Part shown: piece by piece, positions 9,286 to 19,671 of the stretch
How the letters are laid out: every line of letters starts with the position of its first letter
How positions within the stretch are numbered: position 1 is the stretch's first letter
The notes under the pieces: model-generated
Databases searched by the model: none
What the model was told of the DNA's origin: nothing
What the model saw: the letters and a program-made list of their open reading frames with translations, nothing else
Assembly: GCF_001428845.1 (NCBI RefSeq)
Contig: NZ_LMIU01000012.1
Coordinates: forward strand, 314,857 to 378,856
Source: Achromobacter sp. Root83
Lineage (GTDB): Bacteria > Pseudomonadota > Gammaproteobacteria > Burkholderiales > Burkholderiaceae_B
Reading direction: 5' to 3'
Length of the DNA stretch: 64,000 bases
Made by a program: the position numbers and the translations under genes

Positions 9286-9605
9286 CGCTTGCCGCCTTCT
9301 GCCTGGCCTACGCAGGGTTCTCCGCGCTGTGCCTGGGCATGGACCGCCACTACGAAGACGTCTTCGACCGCGCCTTGCCGCGGCGGCACCGCGTGCCGCT
9401 GCGCGTCTTCGGCTGGATCGCGCTGGCGCTTTCCTTGTGGGCATCCGCCGCGGTCTGGGGCTGGAGCTACGGCACGGTCGAATGGATCGGCATCCTCAGC
9501 ATCGCCGGCCTGCTCCTGATCTGGTTCCTGACCTTCCGGCCGCGCGCCGCGTTGACCGCCGGCGGCCTGTGCGCGCTGGCCGCGCCGGTGCTGGCCGTCC
9601 TGTAG
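9282..9605 (+). CDS. DUF3325 small inner-membrane protein
   Basis: A 107-residue membrane protein with three helices (LAAFCLAYAGFSALCLGM, FGWIALALSLWASAAVWGW, IGILSIAGLLLIWFL). It starts in an ATGA overlap with the PepSY gene and is the last gene of the coupled iron operon. DUF3325 members co-occur with PepSY and DUF3649 proteins; no activity is known. Confidence 0.75.
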   Translation: MTLAAFCLAYAGFSALCLGMDRHYEDVFDRALPRRHRVPLRVFGWIALALSLWASAAVWGWSYGTVEWIGILSIAGLLLIWFLTFRPRAALTAGGLCALAAPVLAVL

Positions 9606-9689
9606 CGCCATCCGGCGGCCGTGCGCGGGCAGGGCGGCGCCCCGGCACGTTACACTGGGCGCTTCCCCTAGCAAACGCCTCTTCGCCCC

Positions 9690-11045
9690 ATGAATACCCG
9701 CGTCCTTACCGGCATCACCACCACTGGAACTCCCCACCTTGGCAACTACGCGGGCGCGATCCGTCCAGCGGTCCAGGCCAGCACGCAGCCCGGCGTGGAC
9801 GCATTCTTTTTCCTGGCGGATTACCACGCGCTGATCAAGTGCGACGACCCGGCGCGAGTCGCCCGTTCACGCCTGGAAATCGCGGCCACCTGGCTCGCGG
9901 TGGGCCTGGACCCCGAGCGCGTGACGTTCTACCGGCAATCGGACATCCCTGAAATTCCCGAACTGTGCTGGCTGCTGACCTGCGTCACGGCCAAGGGCTT
10001 GATGAACCGGGCGCATGCGTACAAGGCCTCGGTGGACCAGAACGTGGCCAAGGGCGTGGATCCCGACGACGGCATCACCATGGGGCTGTTTTCGTACCCG
10101 GTGCTGATGGCCGCCGACATCGTCATGTTCAACGCGAACAAGGTGCCCGTGGGCCGCGATCAGATCCAGCATCTGGAAATGGCGCGCGACATCGCCCAGC
10201 GCTTCAATCACCTGTATGGCCGCGAATATTTCTCGCTACCGGAAGTGGCCATCGAAGAAGACGTTGCGACCTTGCCGGGCCTGGACGGCCGCAAGATGTC
10301 CAAGAGCTACAACAACACCATTCCGCTCTTCGAAGGCGGTGCCAGCGCGCTGCGCGCGTCGGTGATGCGCATCGTGACCGATTCGCGCGCACCCGGCGAA
10401 CCCAAGGACGCCGAGGCCTCGCATCTGTACACGCTGTATCGCGCGTTCGCGACGCAGGCGGAGTCGGCGGTCTTCCGCCAGCAGCTTGAAGCAGGCATGG
10501 GCTGGGGCGATGCCAAGCAGGCGCTCTATGACCACCTGGAGGCCTTGCTGGCCCCGATGCGGGAAAAGTACATCGACCTGATGGCCAACCCCGGCCGCAT
10601 CGAAGACATCCTTCAGGCCGGCGCCGCCAAGGCCCGCAAGCAGGCCGTGCCGTTCATGCAGGAATTGCGCCAGGCCGTCGGCCTGCGCAACCTGGGCGCG
10701 GCCGCCACCGCGGGCAAGGGCGCCTCGGGCAAGAAGGACAAGCCGAAGGGCGCGCGCTTCGTCAGCTTCCGCGATGAAGACGGCGGCTTCCGTTTCCGCC
10801 TGCTGGCGGCCGACGGCGAAGAGCTGCTGCTGTCGCAACGCTTCGCGGATCCCAAGGAAGCCGGCGCGTTGATGCGCCGCCTGCAATTGGAACCGGCCGA
10901 TACGGTCCTGCAGGCCAACGAGCAGGGCTATGCCGCCCTGGTCGACGGGGTGGCCGTCGCGACGGCGCCGTCCGGCGCGCAAGGCGAACCCGCCGCGCTG
11001 CTGGCGCGGGCGCGCGAAGCGTTGCTGTCGCTGTCGCAGGAATAG
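9690..11045 (+). CDS. trpS: Tryptophan--tRNA ligase with C-terminal extension
   Basis: A 451-residue class Ic aminoacyl-tRNA synthetase. The HIGH-type motif is [12 protein letters not shown] near the N terminus and the KMSKS motif is [10 protein letters not shown] near residue 200. It charges tRNA-Trp in the cytoplasm. Standard TrpS is about 335 residues; here a Gly/Lys linker (residues 340-352) leads to about 100 extra residues ([19 protein letters not shown]) that resemble a YegP/DUF1508-like fold by eye. The start ATG follows a clear gap after the DUF3325 gene. A hairpin at 11059-11077 after the gene lacks a T run. Confidence 0.94.
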   Translation: MNTRVLTGITTTGTPHLGNYAGAIRPAVQASTQPGVDAFFFLADYHALIKCDDPARVARSRLEIAATWLAVGLDPERVTFYRQSDIPEIPELCWLLTCVTAKGLMNRAHAYKASVDQNVAKGVDPDDGITMGLFSYPVLMAADIVMFNANKVPVGRDQIQHLEMARDIAQRFNHLYGREYFSLPEVAIEEDVATLPGLDGRKMSKSYNNTIPLFEGGASALRASVMRIVTDSRAPGEPKDAEASHLYTLYRAFATQAESAVFRQQLEAGMGWGDAKQALYDHLEALLAPMREKYIDLMANPGRIEDILQAGAAKARKQAVPFMQELRQAVGLRNLGAAATAGKGASGKKDKPKGARFVSFRDEDGGFRFRLLAADGEELLLSQRFADPKEAGALMRRLQLEPADTVLQANEQGYAALVDGVAVATAPSGAQGEPAALLARAREALLSLSQE

Positions 11046-11102
11046 CCGGTCAGGGTTGGCGGCGCTACGCGCCGCCAGAAGGGCCGAACACAGGCCCTGG
11101 CT

Positions 11103-11609
11103 TCAGGCCAGGCGTGCGCTGGCCACGATGCGGCCGTCGCGCACCAGGAAGCGCTGGGTGTTGCCCTGGCCCGCGATTTCAAGCATGTCGCCGTCCGAGT
11201 AGCCCGTGACGTTGGGACAGTCCAGCCATTCCGGATTGATGAACGGAAAATACTTCAGCGTGCCGCTGCCCTGGCTGGCGAAATCGAAGGTGGTATTGGC
11301 GACCACTTCCGGATCCCATTGGCTGGCGTCGAAGGTCAGCGCGCAGCCGGTGCCGATGCGGTAGATGATGCTGGCGCCCATGCTGGCGAAACCAAGCGCG
11401 CCGACGTGCAATTGCGCGCCGTCGCGCAGTTCGATGACTCGGCTGCCCAGGCGCTCCAGCGTGATGTGCTTGAAGGTGACTTCGGCGCTTTCCACGATCA
11501 GGTGCGAATACTGGCCCAATGTGATTTCGGCGAAGATGCCGCTGGCACCTGCATCTTTTTCGGTGATGACCGCGGTTTCATTGGCGGCAAGCGTGAGGGT
11601 ACTGGGCAT
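11103..11609 (-). CDS. Hypothetical beta-rich protein
   Basis: A 168-residue protein I do not recognise. It has no signal peptide or membrane helix. The sequence alternates short hydrophobic strands with Gly/Asn turns (SHLIVESAEVTFKHITLERLG, then VIELRDGAQLHVGALGF), suggesting a beta-helix or beta-sandwich. Cysteines occur at GTGCAL and WLDCPN. The start ATG at 11609 is preceded by agaacggagagcc as Shine-Dalgarno. It is convergent with trpS and stands alone on the minus strand behind an unusually long leader containing a hairpin (see 11610-11760). Its tail lies 57 bp from the trpS stop codon. Confidence 0.6.
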   Translation of the reverse strand: MPSTLTLAANETAVITEKDAGASGIFAEITLGQYSHLIVESAEVTFKHITLERLGSRVIELRDGAQLHVGALGFASMGASIIYRIGTGCALTFDASQWDPEVVANTTFDFASQGSGTLKYFPFINPEWLDCPNVTGYSDGDMLEIAGQGNTQRFLVRDGRIVASARLA

Positions 11610-11760
11610 GGCGGAAGGCTCTCCGTTCTATCAGGGGGGGCGCTATTGTTTTTGTGCTGCTACCCGATAGACGTTTCGCGCCGCGGCTCGCCTGATCGTG
11701 GGTCTTGCGTCGCCGGACTACCGCCCTTGCGGTGGTTTTTATTATTTGGACACAATTAGA
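11610..11760 (-). promoter_or_regulatory. Structured 5' leader of the orphan gene (candidate cis-acting RNA)
   Basis: Between tex and the orphan gene there is no ORF. On the minus strand an A-rich stretch (11738-11752) is followed by a hairpin (accgc aagg gcggt, 11720-11733), then gacgcaagacccacg (11695-11709), a further GC-rich pairing segment and a GGGTAGCAGC segment (11657-11666). GACGCAA and a GNRA-like hairpin also occur in GEMM (c-di-GMP-I) riboswitches, but the diagnostic GGGCAAACC segment is not visible, so no family is assigned. Read on the plus strand, the same hairpin with TTTTTATT looks like a terminator. Confidence 0.3.
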
Positions 11761-11860
11761 TATTTTCGCTTATTTTCCTGAATAAGCCTTGAGAGATCGC
11801 AACGAAAACGGCCTTTTACGGGAAAGCCCTAGGCCCGGCCAATAGGGTGGCCGACAAAAT

Positions 11861-11896
11861 ACAAATGCCCGGCGCCGCAGGGCGCCGGGCATTTGC
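11861..11896 (-). terminator. Terminator after tex
   Basis: A 14-bp near-perfect inverted repeat (aaatgcccggcgcc / ggcgccgggcattt, 4-base loop) sits 17 bases beyond the tex stop codon, followed on the minus strand by gtatttt. It could act in both directions. Confidence 0.75.
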
Positions 11897-11910
11897 TTTC
11901 AACGTGGGAA

Positions 11911-14292
<2,382 letters not shown>

Positions 14293-14524
14293 CTCTATAC
14301 GACGACAAAAAGGAAAAACAAGGGGCGGATTGTGCCATAAGCCGCTGTTACAGAACGTGCCCGGGCGGACAGATGTGTCCCTTGTTGCAGCGGCCCGGCG
14401 GTCGGCCGCAAGCGCGAAAGCGCGGCCGCAGCGGGTATCATTTGGTCCTTTCCCACATAAGTGTCTGGCGCCCGAACCGCTTGTCCGGCACCGGTTCACC
14501 GTTGACCGACACTAGGCTGCCTGC

Positions 14525-16624
14525 ATGCTGGACCTGGATATTTCCGAATTCTTCGACGAGGACGGGCCTTTGGCCACGGCCTTGCCCGGCTACAAGCCGC
14601 GTCCTTCGCAGGTGGAGCTGTCGCAGGCCATCGGCCAGGCCATCCAGGACCGCGCCACGCTGGTGGCCGAAGCGGGCACTGGCATCGGCAAGACCTGGGC
14701 CTATCTTGTACCCGCCTTCATCCAGGGCGGCAAGGTGCTGATTTCCACCGGTACGCGCACCCTGCAGGACCAGCTCTTCGCGCGCGATCTGCCGCGCGTG
14801 CGCGCCGCGCTGGCCGCGCCGGTGACCGCCGCGCTGCTCAAGGGCCGCGGCAACTACGTCTGCCACTACCACCTGGAACGCCTGCAGGGCGACGAGCGCG
14901 CGCTGAAGTCCCGCACCGAGATCCAGCAACTGCGCCAGATCCAGGTGTTCGCCGGCATTTCCAAAACGGGTGACCGCGGCGACCTGGCCCAGGTGCCCGA
15001 AGACGCCGACATCTGGCAGCGCGTGACCTCCACGCGCGAGAACTGCCTGGGCCAGGAGTGCCCTCGCATCCGCGACTGCTTCGTCGTCAAGGCGCGCCGC
15101 CAGGCCCAGGAGGCCGATGTGGTGGTCGTCAACCACGCGCTGTTCATGGCCGACCTGGTGCTGCGCGAAGAGGGCGTCACGGATCTCTTGCCCGAAGCCG
15201 ACACGGTGATCTTCGACGAAGCGCACCAGTTGCCCGACACCGCCACGCGCTTCCTGGGCAGCAGCGTGTCCACGCACCAGTTGATGGACTTCGGCCGTGC
15301 GCTGGAAGTCGCGGGACTGGCCTATGCGCGCGAAGCGGCCAAATGGAGCGACGTCAGCCGCCACCTGGAAACCGCGGCGCGCGAATTGCGCCTGGTCTGT
15401 GCGCCCCTGGACAAGATGCCGGGCCGCAAGGCCACCTTCGACGCCATTCCCAACCCCGATGAATTCGACGAGGCGCTGCTGGCGCTGCGCGAAGCCGTGG
15501 ACGGCGCCGCCAAGGCCTTGGGCGCGGTGGCGGAAAAACATCCGGACCTGATGGCCGCCGCGCGCGCCGGCGCCGAGATCTCGGTGCGGCTCAAACGCTG
15601 GGCGACGCCCGGGCGCGCCAATGCCGGCGCGGACGACGAAGGCTGGGGCCGGGACGATCACGCGCCCGTGCGCATGGAGCAATCCGCGCTGGGCGATGGA
15701 CCCTCCACGCCGGCCGCCATCCTGGAAGGCGCCGCCGCGGCGGAACAATGGACCGGCCCGGCGGTGCGCTGGGTCGAACACGGCCAGCATCATGTGCGCC
15801 TGCACTCGGCGCCGCTGTCGGTGGCCCAGGCCTTTTCCAAGTACCGCAAGCCGGGGCAGGCGTGGATCATGACGTCGGCGACGCTGTCGGTCAACGGCGA
15901 GTTCACGCACTTCACCAGCCAGCTGGGGCTGGAGCGCGCGCGCACGGGCAAGTGGGAGTCTCCGTTCGACTACCCCGAACAGGCATTGCTGTTCGTGCCG
16001 CGCGGCATGCCCGAACCCCAATCGCCGCAGTTCATCGAGCGGTTCGTCCAGACGCTGATGCCGCTGCTGGAAGCAAGCCCGGGCGGGACGCTGGTGCTGT
16101 GCACCACCTTGCGCGCGGTGGACAGGGTCGCCACGTTGTTGGCGGACGCCTTCGACGACGCCGGGCATGACTGGCCCTTGCTCAAGCAGGGCGAGGGCAC
16201 GCGCCGCGATCTGCTCGATCGTTTCTGCAAGCTCAAGCACCCGGTGCTGGTGGGCAGCGCCAGCTTCTGGGAAGGCATCGACCTGCCCGGGGATGTGCTG
16301 ACCCTGGTGGCGATCGACAAGCTGCCGTTCGCGCCGCCCGACGATCCCGTCATCGAGGCGCGCTTGCGCGCCTGCCGGGCGCAGGGCGGCAATCCGTTCT
16401 CCGAATATCAGCTTCCCGAAGCCGCGATCTCGCTCAAGCAGGGCGCTGGCCGCCTGATCCGTACGGAATCGGACTGGGGCGTGCTGATGGTGGGCGATGC
16501 GCGTCTTGTCGAAAAGCCCTACGGCAAGCGGCTGTGGCGCGGCCTGCCGCCGTTCGCGCGGACCCGGGAGCTCGAAGAGGTGCTTGCGTTTTACCGGCGC
16601 AAGCGCGGACCGGACGACCAATAG
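14525..16624 (+). CDS. ATP-dependent DNA helicase, DinG/YoaA family
   Basis: A 699-residue XPD-like superfamily 2 helicase. It has Walker A EAGTGIGKTW near residue 52, a DEAH box (VIFDEAHQLPD), and cysteines for an iron-sulfur cluster (NYVCHYH; RENCLGQECPRIRDCF). C-terminal motifs include LVLCTTLRAVDRV and GAGRLIR. The RPSQVELSQAI start region is more like YoaA than DinG proper. It unwinds DNA during repair; YoaA works with the HolC subunit in E. coli. Divergent from tex. A bidirectional terminator separates it from convergent bamD. Confidence 0.9.
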   Translation: MLDLDISEFFDEDGPLATALPGYKPRPSQVELSQAIGQAIQDRATLVAEAGTGIGKTWAYLVPAFIQGGKVLISTGTRTLQDQLFARDLPRVRAALAAPVTAALLKGRGNYVCHYHLERLQGDERALKSRTEIQQLRQIQVFAGISKTGDRGDLAQVPEDADIWQRVTSTRENCLGQECPRIRDCFVVKARRQAQEADVVVVNHALFMADLVLREEGVTDLLPEADTVIFDEAHQLPDTATRFLGSSVSTHQLMDFGRALEVAGLAYAREAAKWSDVSRHLETAARELRLVCAPLDKMPGRKATFDAIPNPDEFDEALLALREAVDGAAKALGAVAEKHPDLMAAARAGAEISVRLKRWATPGRANAGADDEGWGRDDHAPVRMEQSALGDGPSTPAAILEGAAAAEQWTGPAVRWVEHGQHHVRLHSAPLSVAQAFSKYRKPGQAWIMTSATLSVNGEFTHFTSQLGLERARTGKWESPFDYPEQALLFVPRGMPEPQSPQFIERFVQTLMPLLEASPGGTLVLCTTLRAVDRVATLLADAFDDAGHDWPLLKQGEGTRRDLLDRFCKLKHPVLVGSASFWEGIDLPGDVLTLVAIDKLPFAPPDDPVIEARLRACRAQGGNPFSEYQLPEAAISLKQGAGRLIRTESDWGVLMVGDARLVEKPYGKRLWRGLPPFARTRELEEVLAFYRRKRGPDDQ

Positions 16625-16644
16625 CGCCGCCCGCCGCGGCAGGC

Positions 16645-16679
16645 AAAAAAAAAGCCCTTCAAGCGAAGGGCTTTTTTTC
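16645..16679. terminator. Bidirectional terminator between the helicase and bamD
   Basis: Stem aagcccttc / gaagggctt with a 4-base loop, flanked by an A run on the left and a T run on the right, lies between two convergent genes and can serve both. Confidence 0.92.
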
Positions 16680-16696
16680 TTCCCATGCGGGTGGAA

Positions 16697-17539
16697 TCAG
16701 TTGAAGGGATTCCACCAGCTCTTGTCGGCCTTCAGGCCCTTGGTCTTGAATTCGCTGTTGGGGAAGTTCTTGTCATAGACGCGCTGGGCGTCGTTCTTGA
16801 GTTCGGTCATGCCCAGCTTGTCGTAGGACTCGACCATCAGGTAGAGCGCCTCTTCGGTGGCGGGAGCGCCCTCGAAGTCGGTGATGACGGTCTGCGCGCG
16901 ATTGGCCGCCGCGACATACGCGCCGCGCTCGTAGTAGTAGCGGGCGACATGCACCTCGTTCATGGCGATGGTGTTGACCAGCCAGGCCACGCGCTTTTCC
17001 GCGTCCACGGCGTACTTGCTGTCCGGGTAGCGCTTGATCAGTTCGTTGAAAGCGTCGTAAGAGGCGCGCAGGCCCTTCGGATCGCGTTCGGCGGGGTCCT
17101 GGCCGGTAAGGTTGCTCATGAAGGCGCTGGCCGGCGTGAAGTTGATCAGGCCCTTCAGGTACAGGGCGTAGTCGGTGCCGGGATGGTTGGGGTAAAGCTG
17201 CTGGAAGCGGTCGATGGCGGCCAGGGCCTGCTCGTTTTCGCCGTCCTTCCAGTTGACGTACGCCAGTTCAAGCAGGGCTTGCTGGGCGTAGACACCGAAG
17301 GGATAGCGGCTTTCGATGGCGGTCAGGCGCTCGCGGGCTTCCTTCCAGCCGCCCGAGGACATTTCCGCCTTGGCGTCGGCGTAGAGTTGTTCTGCGCTCC
17401 AGTTGGTGGTCTTGTCGTATTTGCTGTCGGTGGAGCCGCAACCGGCGATGATCATGACGGCAAATAGCGCGATAACCACGCGCAAAACCGGCCCGCTTCG
17501 GGATGCGGGGTTCGAGGGAGCTGCGGAGTGGTGAATCAC
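16697..17539 (-). CDS. bamD: Outer-membrane assembly lipoprotein BamD
   Basis: A 280-residue lipoprotein with a hydrophobic signal and lipobox (MIIAGC, Cys near residue 34), followed by tetratricopeptide-like helices (YADAKAEMSSGGWKEARERL, QALLELAYVNWKDGENEQAL). BamD is the essential lipoprotein of the BAM complex that inserts beta-barrel proteins into the outer membrane from the periplasm. Length is typical. It is divergent from rluD with a 53-bp shared intergenic gap, a common arrangement in proteobacteria. Confidence 0.95.
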   Translation of the reverse strand: MIHHSAAPSNPASRSGPVLRVVIALFAVMIIAGCGSTDSKYDKTTNWSAEQLYADAKAEMSSGGWKEARERLTAIESRYPFGVYAQQALLELAYVNWKDGENEQALAAIDRFQQLYPNHPGTDYALYLKGLINFTPASAFMSNLTGQDPAERDPKGLRASYDAFNELIKRYPDSKYAVDAEKRVAWLVNTIAMNEVHVARYYYERGAYVAAANRAQTVITDFEGAPATEEALYLMVESYDKLGMTELKNDAQRVYDKNFPNSEFKTKGLKADKSWWNPFN

Positions 17540-17592
17540 GAGAATCGTATCCTTGGTGTTAGCATGGCAGGCTGATTATATGATTTGTCTCC

Positions 17593-18795
17593 ATGTCTGA
17601 TACAGCCGCCCGCACAGATCTTGTTTCTGACGACAAACTCCAGGGTCCGGCCGGCCAGAAAACCGGCAAAAATATGGGCAAAACCCCGGGCAAAACCCCG
17701 GCCAAAACCCCCGGCAAAACCTCGAGCAAAACCTCGGGCGAAGCCCTCGGCAAAAGCCCAGGCAAAAATCCCGCCGAAATTGCCGCTGGGATTGCCGCCG
17801 GGACTGCAAACGGCAGTGCCGAGGATGACGCCGAAGATTGCGCCGACGAAGCCACCGACACCGCCCCCCGGGGTGAGCCGCAACTTGTAACCGTGCCGTC
17901 CGCCATGCGCGCCGACCGGCTGGACAAGGTGCTGGCCGGCCTGTTGCCCGACCATTCGCGCAACCGCTTGCAGGGGTGGATCGAATCCGGCAACGTGCTG
18001 GTCAATGGCGCGCCCGGCAAGATCCGCCAGACGGTCGGTCCGGGCGACGAACTGACCATCTGGGCCCAGCCCGCGCCCGACGCGCGCGCCTTCACCCCCG
18101 AGCCCGTGGAATTCGCCGTCGTGGCTGAGAGCCCGGACTGGATCGTGGTGAACAAGCCTGCAGGGCTGGTCACCCATCCCGGCGCCGGCAACTGGAGCGG
18201 CACGCTGCTCAATGGCCTGCTGCACCGCTACCCCGAATTGGCCCAGATCGCCCGCGCCGGCATCGTGCACCGGCTGGATAAGGACACCTCCGGGCTGATG
18301 GTGGTGGCTCGCAACGACACGGCCCAGACTCATCTTGTGCGCCAGTTGCAGGCGCGCAGCATGGGCCGTGAATACGTGGCGCTGGCGCATGGCTGGGTCG
18401 CCGGCCCCGGCAAGGTGGACCGCGCCATCGGCCGCGACCCGCGCGTCCCCGTGCGCATGAGCGTCGAACGTCCCGTGGCGCCCAAGCCCGCCATTACTAA
18501 TTACGCGCCGGCCCGCCGCGGCACGGTCGATCCGGGAGGCCGGGTCACCGAAGTCGTGTGCCGCCTTGAAACCGGCCGGACCCACCAGATCCGCGTGCAC
18601 ATGGCCAGCCTGGGGCATCCGCTGCTGGCCGACACCATCTACGGCGGCAGGAACATCGCGGGGGCGCAGCGCCAGATGCTGCACGCCCGCGCGCTGCATT
18701 TCGACGACCCGGGCGGCAAGGGCGAGGTCCAATTCACCGCCGAGGTGCCCGCCGACATGACGCTGGTCCAGGAAGGCATCGCATGGAACACGTGA
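17593..18795 (+). CDS. rluD: 23S rRNA pseudouridine synthase RluD with repetitive N-terminal extension
   Basis: A 400-residue RluA-family enzyme. The first ~95 residues are an extension; residues 21-60 are ten tetrapeptide units of the type GKTP (GKTPGKTPAKTPGKTSSKTS). An S4 RNA-binding domain follows (RADRLDKVLAGLLPDHSRN), then the synthase domain with the catalytic Asp in HRLDKDTSGLMV. RluD modifies U1911/U1915/U1917 in helix 69 of 23S rRNA. The ATG at 17593 is the first in-frame start and gives the repeat tail; a later start would remove it but lacks a good candidate codon. It overlaps pgeF by 13 bp. Confidence 0.93.
   Translation: MSDTAARTDLVSDDKLQGPAGQKTGKNMGKTPGKTPAKTPGKTSSKTSGEALGKSPGKNPAEIAAGIAAGTANGSAEDDAEDCADEATDTAPRGEPQLVTVPSAMRADRLDKVLAGLLPDHSRNRLQGWIESGNVLVNGAPGKIRQTVGPGDELTIWAQPAPDARAFTPEPVEFAVVAESPDWIVVNKPAGLVTHPGAGNWSGTLLNGLLHRYPELAQIARAGIVHRLDKDTSGLMVVARNDTAQTHLVRQLQARSMGREYVALAHGWVAGPGKVDRAIGRDPRVPVRMSVERPVAPKPAITNYAPARRGTVDPGGRVTEVVCRLETGRTHQIRVHMASLGHPLLADTIYGGRNIAGAQRQMLHARALHFDDPGGKGEVQFTAEVPADMTLVQEGIAWNT
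17653..17772 (+). repeat. 12-bp tandem repeats encoding GKTP units in rluD
   Basis: Imperfect 12-base units (consensus ggcaaaaccccg) are repeated about ten times in frame and encode a Lys/Pro/Thr tetrapeptide array at residues 21-60 of RluD. Copy number could vary by slippage without breaking the frame. Confidence 0.85.
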
Positions 18796-19547
18796 CCGCA
18801 GGCCTGCCCGTGGTGACCGGCCCCCAATGGGCCGGCGTGAATTATTTCTGCACGACCCGGGCGGGCGGCGTGGGCGTGGCCCCGCACGACACCCTGAATC
18901 TGGGCCGGCGGGCGGGCGACAATCCCGATGCCGTGGCCGAGAACCGGCGCCGCGTGCGCGCCGCGGTGCCGTCCGAACCGTTGTGGCTGCGCCAGGTGCA
19001 TGGCAGCGAGGTCGTGGACGCCGACCAGTCCGATGTGCCGGAAGAGCCCGCGGTGGACGCCAGCGTCACGGCGCGGCCCGGACGCGTGCTGGCCATCATG
19101 GTGGCCGACTGCCTGCCCGTCGTCATCGCCGACGCCCGCGGCCAGGTGCTGGGCGCGGCGCACGCCGGCTGGCGCGGCCTGGCGGGCGGGGTGCTGGAAC
19201 ATACGCTGGCCGCCATGCGTGCCAAGGCGCCGCAGGCCTCGGATTGGCGCGCGTGGATCGGTCCGGGGATCGGTCCCCGCGAGTTCGAGGTCGGGCAGGA
19301 CGTGCTGGACGCCTTCGTGGCGGACGACCCCGCCAGCCAGCGCTACTTCGCGCCGCGGCCGGGCATCACCGGCAAATGGCTGGCCGACCTCGCCGGATTG
19401 GCCGATTTCCGTCTGCGCCGCGCCGGGGTACAAGAGGTGTCGCTGAGCGGAATATGCACCGTGACGCAGGCAGACCGCTACTTTTCCTACCGGCGCGACG
19501 GCGAAACCGGACGCATGGCTTTGCTGGCCTGGCTGGACCCGGTTTGA
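18783..19547 (+). CDS. pgeF: Peptidoglycan editing factor PgeF (YfiH, DUF152 laccase-like)
   Basis: A 254-residue YfiH-family protein. The conserved metal/active-site elements are visible: LRQVHGSEV, VMVADCLPVVIAD, GAAHAGWRGLAGGV and the C-terminal GICTVTQADRYFSYRRDG. Family members are cytoplasmic; YfiH of E. coli prevents misincorporation of serine into peptidoglycan precursors, and homologues show purine nucleoside phosphorylase or laccase activity. The start codon lies inside the end of rluD, so the two are coupled. Confidence 0.9.
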   Translation: MEHVTAGLPVVTGPQWAGVNYFCTTRAGGVGVAPHDTLNLGRRAGDNPDAVAENRRRVRAAVPSEPLWLRQVHGSEVVDADQSDVPEEPAVDASVTARPGRVLAIMVADCLPVVIADARGQVLGAAHAGWRGLAGGVLEHTLAAMRAKAPQASDWRAWIGPGIGPREFEVGQDVLDAFVADDPASQRYFAPRPGITGKWLADLAGLADFRLRRAGVQEVSLSGICTVTQADRYFSYRRDGETGRMALLAWLDPV

Positions 19548-19671
19548 TGCCGCGCAAGGCCGGTGTCCGGCCTTGCATTCCGCTCTGGCGGCCCTCCTTG
19601 TATACCCGCATTGACAGTCCTGACCCCGGAATGCAAGATCAATCGCGAAGTCTCGATAACAAGGTGTCGAA

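Noticed and set aside
11640..11740. Confident call of a c-di-GMP-I riboswitch
   Set aside because: A GACGCAA element and hairpin are present but the conserved GGGCAAACC segment and the second stem pattern are missing; kept only as an unassigned structured leader.
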